DNA from: Welwitschia mirabilis
Lineage: Eukaryota > Gnetophyta > Gnetopsida > Welwitschiales
DNA: 64,000 nucleotides
NCBI GenBank assembly: GCA_051453625.1
Contig: JBOZIK010000001.1
Location: 208,589,718 to 208,653,717 of the forward strand
Reading direction: 5' to 3'
The translations under genes and the position numbers were made by a program. Positions 58,173 to 64,000 of this stretch are shown in pieces; the first letter of the stretch is position 1, and every line of letters begins with the position of its first letter. The notes beneath the pieces are model-generated. The model did no database searches, was not told where the DNA came from, and worked only from the letters and a program-made list of their open reading frames with translations.

Positions 58173-58582
58173 TGTAATATTCCATTTTACTTCTTTAAGA
58201 TTATTTTATGTAAAAAGGGAACATATAAGCATTATTTCAGAATCAATAAGAACAATAAGAAACAATTTACCAGATAAGTAAACTTTATTATTGATAAAAA
58301 TGGATTACATTTCTTATCATTAGCCAATAGCATTAAAATAGTGGTTAAAGGTAAAGGCATGGACTATGACCTAATCCCCCTTTTTAGGATCCTTGGGGAT
58401 TAGCCAAGGTTCTCCTTGGTTATATCCACCCAACCTATCTACCCCCACCTAATGCCATAGGCTTAATAGTATAATGAAAAACCATAGTTCACATATTTGG
58501 GTTACATCCATTCATAACAATTAATTATTCATGCTTAATTACATTTAGCATTTTAACATACTTATGAATTTCGAACATTACA
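58173..58582 (-). repeat. Ty3/gypsy 5' LTR
   Basis: 410 bases. Minus strand begins TGTAATGTTCGAAATTC and ends GAATATTACA. It shares the phrases AAAGGTAAAGGCATGGACTA and GGAACATATAAGCATTAT with the left LTR. Confidence 0.9.
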
Positions 58583-58853
58583 TTTTTGATATGATAATTT
58601 TAGAAAAATGTTATAATATTAAGGTAAAAAATGCATTTTCCTATAAATTATAGTAAAACTACAATGTATAGTGATAAGGTTAAATGATAACTTCATAAAA
58701 AATAATATTACTCTTGTTGCTATATTTTCAAACCTTTATTAGACAAGATAGAAAAAGAGGAAGCAAAAGTATTTCCATTCTTGTGAAAATATAAGTGGAT
58801 TTTGTAGGATTTAGAATCCTATTCACTTCCCCTACAGGGTTCTTAATTCTACA
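58583..58853 (+). repeat. 3' part of a copia-type LTR
   Basis: It ends CAGGGTTCTTAATTCTACA immediately before a PBS, like the family at 32685 (GGGTTCTTGATCCTTCA). Only the last 40 or so bases resemble that family, so this is a related subfamily. Its start is not visible and may be cut by the gypsy insertion. Confidence 0.65.
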
Positions 58854-58867
58854 TTTGGTATTAGAGC
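58854..58867 (+). other. Copia primer-binding site
   Basis: TTTGGTATTAGAGC follows the LTR end directly. Same site and same C-to-T change as at 32671-32684. Confidence 0.88.
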
Positions 58868-58919
58868 ATTGTTAAGTCCGTATTAAGATCCTAACAGGTC
58901 TAGAATCTAGAATTTCAAA

Positions 58920-60340
58920 ATGAGTAATCCTTTAGATGATTTTTTTCACTAGTAATTTACACATGTTTAAGGGGTTAAACTATGTATATTAAAAAGCCTA
59001 AATGAGAATCATCTTTAGATCCCTAGATGTGGACATTGAAGAGGTCATTTACAATGGATATACTATGCTTTCTTTATCTAAAACTGATGCCCATGGTAAT
59101 ACCATTGCAGTTCCAAAAACTCAAAACCAATGAACTCCCACTAATAGATCCAAAGATACCATAGATATCAAGGCTCTTAATGCTATTTTTTGTGTAGTTT
59201 TTGTAGACTACTTCAAATGGATTATAAACTATTAACATGTAAAAGAAGTGTGGGACATTCTTGAGGTTACACATGAAAGAACAACCACTATTAAGTAGGC
59301 TAAACTCCAAATGCTTATTTTCAAATTCAAAGACATTTATATGGATGAGGAGGAGACTTTATAGGAATTCTTTACTAGACTTACCAATATCATAAATTCC
59401 ATGACAATTCTAGGTAAAAAAATAAATGAGGAAAAGGTGGTTCAAAAAGTGCTAAGATCTCTTCCAAAAAGATTTGAGCAAAAAGTCATAGCAATTAAAG
59501 AAAGGAAGAATATCAACATGATGGTACTTGAAGAATTTCAAGATAATTTATGAACTTATGAATTAAAATTTTCTAAAGATAGAAAGAAAGGTATTACTTT
59601 GAGATGTGTGCAAGAAGAGTACAGGTCAAAAAAATTAGATGAAGATCTCAATGATGATGAAGTTGCTCTACTAGCAAGAATATTTAAGAAATTTTTACAT
59701 AAAAGAAAGAAATAAGATGAGTCTAGTAGAGAAATGAAAAGAGATCACTAAAAGTTTAGAAAACATCAAAACAATGGTAAAGAAATCCAATGTTATGTAT
59801 GCAAAGGCTTTGGATACATAACAAATGAGTGTCTAAATAACAAAAAATAAAAAAGAGAGTTAAATACATCTTCATTAATTTCTATATGGGACAATGTGAA
59901 TGATGTTGATGACAGTTATTATAGCTAAGATTCATATGAATATTGAAAGCTCTCCTTCATGGCAATTATGCCTCCATTACAGAACCTGCCTAGCACATCT
60001 GAGCCTGATGATTTAAACTTCCTTGAAGAAGATTAGAATGAGCTCAAAGATACTTATTAGGAGTTTTACATGAAATGTAAAAAAAATAGCAAATCACCTT
60101 AATGATATAAACAAGGTTTTGAAAACTCTCACCAAGAAAAGAAAATTGAAATAAAGTACAAAATGGTTAAATATGAAAATTTTGAGCTTGCACTTGAGGT
60201 AAAAAACTTGTCACATTTTGTTAATAAATTCTCTAGTGGCTTTACTAAATTGAGATAGATGCTTGAAATATGGAAATCAATTCATAATAAGACAGGTATT
60301 GGTTTCATCCCCCATATATCACAACATCAGCAAAATTAAG
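58920..60340 (+). pseudogene. Copia gag of the + strand element
   Basis: The frame has MRIIFRSLDVDIEEVIYNGY, RSKDTIDIKALNAIFCVVFV, HVKEVWDILEVTHERTTTIK, KVLRSLPKRFEQKVIAIKER, DDEVALLARIFKKFLHKRKK and a knuckle CYVCKGFGYITNEC, where the His ligand is Tyr. The order and spacing are those of plant copia gag. It has several stops and at least one early frameshift. It is better preserved than the minus-strand copy because it is not split by gaps. Confidence 0.88.
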
Positions 60341-60960
60341 TAACTTGGAAAAATAAGTTTATTTCTAAAGTTACATGTTTGTGATAATTAAAGTTATTCA
60401 AAATTATTTTGTAATGTATAAAATTAATGTTATTTTCAAATTGAGTTTGTACCTTTCCATTTAAATTTGTTCCAAGAAGAGATGTACCACATTAGTCAAA
60501 AAGGACTAAGTGGATGAAAGCTAATGATTTAAAAAGTTTTTTTGATTCAAACATCTTTCAAAGTTTTAAATGGTACTAGTTGATATTTGGATAGTGGCAG
60601 CTCTTGATATATGATGGAAGAAAAGTCTAGATTCAAATAGCTAAATGACTTTGATGGTAGATAATTTACTTTTAATGATAATAGAAGAGCCAAAATCGAA
60701 GGAATCATAAGCATCAGTGGAGGTAACTTATCTAAAACAAAAAAAGGTTTTGTATATCAATGGTTTAGCATAATTTACTTATCATTACTCAAATTTGTAA
60801 TAAAGGTCATAAGGTCATTTTTTATAGTACTAAACAAGAAGTTAGACATAACAAAACAAATGATATTATTTCCAAAGAAAATAGAATAAATAATGTCTAT
60901 AGCATTGATCAATAATTTTCTTCTTATTATTTTTCTCTTGTTAATTAAGAAGAGCTTTGG
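60341..60960 (+). pseudogene. Copia protease region and gag-pre-integrase scrap
   Basis: It is parallel (inverted) to 27800-28240 and its versions: the SSS*YMMEEKSRFK*LNDFDG area near 60600-60660 corresponds to the protease DSGCSRHMTG segment, followed by EGIISISGGNLSK (60705), and EELWHKCLGLMNYNYLK at 60949. It is broken by stops. Confidence 0.7.
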
Positions 60961-60999
60961 CATAAATGTTTAGGTCTTATGAATTACAATTATTTGAAA

Positions 61000-62040
61000 A
61001 TAACTATTAAAAAATAAATTGTTAAAAGAGGAAGAACTAGTTAGTTGATCTTGCTACTTTTAGGTGTATCTACTCTTGATCAGCACTTTTTATTGTAATG
61101 TTCATCTTTCAGTAACAAAAATGCACTTGGTTATCATGAACTATAATTTCTATCTCACATTTTTAGTACACATTTATTTTCATCATGAACTCTAATTATT
61201 GTTGAATTTTATGGCTATTAAATAGTTCATAATCAAAATGTTATTTATCACATATATTTTGGCATTTTCATATTTCACAAATTATACTACAAATTGTTTT
61301 TATTATGGCATAAGTTAGAATCTTTTCAAAATGTCCTATTTAATATAAAATTTTAACATCATGTGCAAGAGTTAATAGGCATTTTATGNNNNNNNNNNNN
61401 NNNNNNNNNNNNNNNNNNNNNNNNNNNNNNNNNNNNNNNNNNNNNNNNNNNNNNNNNNNNNNNNNNNNNNNNNNNNNNNNNNNNNNNNAATAGAATAGAT
61501 AATGTCTATAGCATTAATCAATCATTTTCTGCTTATTATTTTTCTCATGTTAATCAAGAAGAGCTTTGGAATAAACATTTAGATCTTGTGCATTAGAATA
61601 ATTTGAAAATGATTATTAATAAAGAAATTGTTAAAAGGAGGAGAACTAGTCAGTTGATTTTGCTACTTTCAAGTGTATCTACTCTTAATGAGTACTTTTT
61701 ATTATAATGTTTATTTTTTAGTAATAAAAATACACTTGGTTATCATAAACTATAATTTCTGTCTCACATTTTTAGTACACATCTATTTTCATCATGAACT
61801 CTAATTTTTATTACATCTTATGGTTATTAAATAATTAATAATTAACATGTTTTTTTTATCACATATATTTTGGCATTTTCATGTTTCACAAATTATACTA
61901 CAAATTGTTTTAATTAGGGCACAAGTTAGAATCTTTCCAAAATATCCTATTTGATATAAAATGTTTAATATCCTTTAAAAGAGTTAATAGGCATTTTGTG
62001 AGGGGGATTTTTTTTTCAAATTTAATATTTAAAACTAAGA
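61000..62040 (+). other. Non-coding stretch of the + strand copia element
   Basis: No pol domain is visible. Sequence on both sides of the gap 61389-61488 is the same, so the real length is about 500-600 bases. Confidence 0.55.
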
Positions 62041-63045
62041 AAAAGTTTTCCATCAATGTCAAAGGAGGAGATTAAGGGAAGATNNNNNNNNNNNNNNNNN
62101 NNNNNNNNNNNNNNNNNNNNNNNNNNNNNNNNNNNNNNNNNNNNNNNNNNNNNNNNNNNNNNNNNNNNNNNNNNNNNNNNNNNNNNNNNNNNNNNNNNNN
62201 NNNNNNNNNNNNNNNNNNNNNNNNNNNNNNNNNNNNNNNNNNNNNNNNNNNNNNNNNNNNNNNNNNNNNNNNNNNNNNNNNNNNNNNNNNNNNNNNNNNN
62301 NNNNNNNNNNNNNNNNNNNNNNNNNNNNNNNNNNNNNNNNNNNNNNNNNNNNNNNNNNNNNNNNNNNNNNNNNNNNNNNNNNNNNNNNNNNNNNNNNNNN
62401 NNNNNNNNNNNNNNNNNNNNNNNNNNNNNNNNNNNNNNNNNNNNNNNNNNNNNNNNNNNNNNNNNNNNNNNNNNNNNNNNNNNNNNNNNNNNNNNNNNNN
62501 NNNNNNNNNNNNNNNNNNNNNNNNNNNNNNNNNNNNNNNNNNNNNNNNNNNNNNNNNNNNNNNNNNNNNNNNNNNNNNNNNNNNNNNNNNNNNNNNNNNN
62601 NNNNNNNNNNNNNNNNNNNNNNNNNNNNNNNNNNNNNNNNNNNNNNNNNNNNNNNNNNNNNNNNNNNNNNNNNNNNNNNNNNNNNNNNNNNNNNNNNNNN
62701 NNNNNNNNNNNNNNNNNNNNNNNNNNNNNNNNNNNNNNNNNNNNNNNNNNNNNNNNNNNNNNNNNNNNNNNNNNNNNNNNNNNNNNNNNNNNNNNNNNNN
62801 NNNNNNNNNNNNNNNNNNNNNNNNNNNNNNNNNNNNNNNNNNNNNNNNNNNNNNNNNNNNNNNNNNNNNNNNNNNNNNNNNNNNNNNNNNNNNNNNNNNN
62901 NNNNNNNNNNNNNNNNNNNNNNNNNNNNNNNNNNNNNNNNNNNNNNNNNNNNNNNNNNNNNNNNNNNNNNNNNNNNNNNNNNNNNNNNNNNNNNNNNNNN
63001 NNNNNNNNNNNNNNNNNNNNNNNNNNNNNNNNNNNNNNNNNNNNN

Positions 63046-64000
63046 GTATAGTGCAACTAACTTAACTAAGTATGAAAAGATACCAATAGTTTTTGATTTG
63101 TCTTTGATCAAATAGGAGATACCAATGAGTATAATGAATGATTTAAAAAGGATTTAAAAGTGGTACAGTGATTTTGACTCTTGACAAATATATAGTGGAA
63201 GACTTTTAGGGTTTTTACAAGTAAAAATACCTTTTAACAAACATAAAATAGACTCAGAATGGCTAGAAAAAATCCTATTTTTATTACAACTAGTCGATTC
63301 CTTAAAAGTCTAGTCAACCCCACCTGGTGGGGTCATTGAAATCGATCACCCTCATGTTCTTATAATCAACCCCTATTTCTTATGGCTTCATGTCTAGTTA
63401 ACTCCTCAGGTTCTAGTCAATGACTTATTTGATTGCTCGCATATTCATCTGGTCACCCCTTTGGTCAGGAAAATTTGCAACTGTTTTCTAGTCTATGTCT
63501 GGTGGATTCCACAAATGTCCAGTTGATCTCTTACTAACAAAGGGTGAATGCCACTTCAAGTCTGGTAGACCCCTCAGAAATCTAGCCAACCCCTTAATGA
63601 TAGACTGTGTAAGTTTGATGCTCAACTCTAGTTGACTCCTTTGGAATTCGGTTAACCCCTTGATGATCAGCTATGAAGTATTGAATGCATAGGTCCAGCC
63701 GACCCCTCATGTGTTCAGTTAATTCCTTTACGATCGACTAAGAAGTATCAGATGCATAAGTCCAGTTGACCCCTCATGTATCTTGTCGACCCATCTAGAA
63801 TCAATTCATTTTTGTATAAGCTTTAAATGCGATCAACCCCTTAGAAGTCCAGTCAACCCTCAGGATGGTATAAAAACTGATAAGTTTAGGATCAAAATAT
63901 GATAAATTATTTTAGCTTTTGACTTATAATGATTAATAATCTTGGCACAAGATACAACATGTTTTGCTAAACAAAAAACATTAGTTTAACATAAAATTGA
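63046..64000 (-). repeat. LTR of the GTCGAC-array copia family, cut by window end
   Basis: It is parallel to 33130-34160 in the same orientation: GGTACAGTGATTTTGACTCT, GTTTTTACAAGTAAAAATAC, the array (63295-63860, with units such as GTCAACCCCACCTGG and GTCGACCCATC), and the outer end TTTTGCTAAACAAAAAACAT. Its inner end is in the 962-base gap before it, so I cannot tell whether it is a 5', 3' or solo LTR. Confidence 0.85.

Larger units (their letters stand above)
44612..58582 (-). mobile_element. Ty3/gypsy chromodomain retrotransposon carrying an antisense gene
   Basis: This element has two LTRs with TG...CA ends, a PBS next to the right LTR and a polypurine tract next to the left one. Minus-strand gag, protease, RT, RNase H, integrase and chromodomain follow in Ty3/gypsy order. 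The left and right LTRs agree at roughly 88% over the first 195 bases counted by hand, so it is an old insertion. About 4 kb (after discounting duplicated gap flanks) between PBS and gag contains a minisatellite and a + strand gene relic. No clear 5-base target duplication remains. Gaps at 48672, 51790 and 55887 have duplicated flanks. Confidence 0.88.
58854..62083 (+). mobile_element. Copia derivative with gag but no pol (TR-GAG-like)
   Basis: It has PBS TTTGGTATTAGAGC at 58854, gag from 58920, a gag-pre-integrase scrap (EELWHKCLGLMNYNYLK near 60950), about 1 kb of non-coding sequence, then a polypurine tract GTCAAAGGAGGAGATT near 62055-62072 and the gap. Integrase, RT and RNase H are absent from readable sequence and there is little room for them. 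It could move only with enzymes from another copia element. 60880-61388 and 61489-61999 are the same stretch around a 100-N gap. Confidence 0.72.

Noticed and set aside
44607-58587. 5-base target-site duplication of the gypsy element
   Set aside because: Bases outside the LTRs (CCCTT and TTTTT) do not match convincingly.
59074-59310. Minus-strand 78-residue frame
   Set aside because: It is the shadow of copia gag on the plus strand.
62022-63111. Three overlapping long frames across the gap at 62084-63045
   Set aside because: Made open only by N bases.

Overview
This is repeat-rich, AT-rich land-plant nuclear DNA. I see no intact host gene. Almost everything I can identify is either decayed plastid DNA inserted in the nucleus (NUPT) or a decayed retrotransposon. 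A conifer-like plant fits some details (trnE next to trnQ, very old decayed inserts, a LINE type unlike the common angiosperm L1), but I hold that only weakly.

Left part (about 1.5-17 kb). Plastid pieces lie in the order trnF-trnL(UAA)-trnT(UGU)-trnD-trnY-trnE-trnQ-psbK-psbI. They are followed by about 3 kb of unrecognised sequence, then rrn16-trnV joined head-on to trnI(intron and 3' exon)-trnA(5' exon), and then a second diverged copy of trnY-trnE-trnQ-psbK-psbI. An L1-type LINE of about 6 kb on the + strand sits in the trnL-trnT spacer, its poly(A) tail abutting trnT.

Middle part (about 20-41 kb). A Ty1/copia element with the SIRE-like layout lies on the - strand (LTRs 20523-22002 and 32685-34179, PBS, PPT, gag, protease, integrase, RT, RNase H and an extra 3' ORF). 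It is inserted inside the reverse-transcriptase gene of a second LINE, whose reading frame continues across the insertion. The copia LTR carries an array of short units built on GTCGAC. Its pol has lost the part between mid-integrase and mid-RT.

Right part (about 41-64 kb). After SINE-like repeats comes a Ty3/gypsy chromodomain element on the - strand (LTRs 44612-45031 and 58173-58582, both with identifiable PPT or PBS). Between its PBS and gag lie a GACGTC-type minisatellite and a decayed, apparently intron-containing protein gene on the opposite (+) strand, with its own TATA-like box. This antisense passenger gene is the most unusual item here. Next follows a + strand copia derivative with gag but no pol, and the window ends in another copy of the GTCGAC-array LTR.

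Two themes run throughout. First, decay is dominated by C-to-T and G-to-A changes: many stops fall where a Gln codon is expected, and CpG palindromes in the arrays are degraded. Second, most 100-N gaps are flanked by the same sequence on both sides, so several apparent tandem duplications are probably unmerged haplotypes or repeat contigs. Distances across these gaps should not be trusted.
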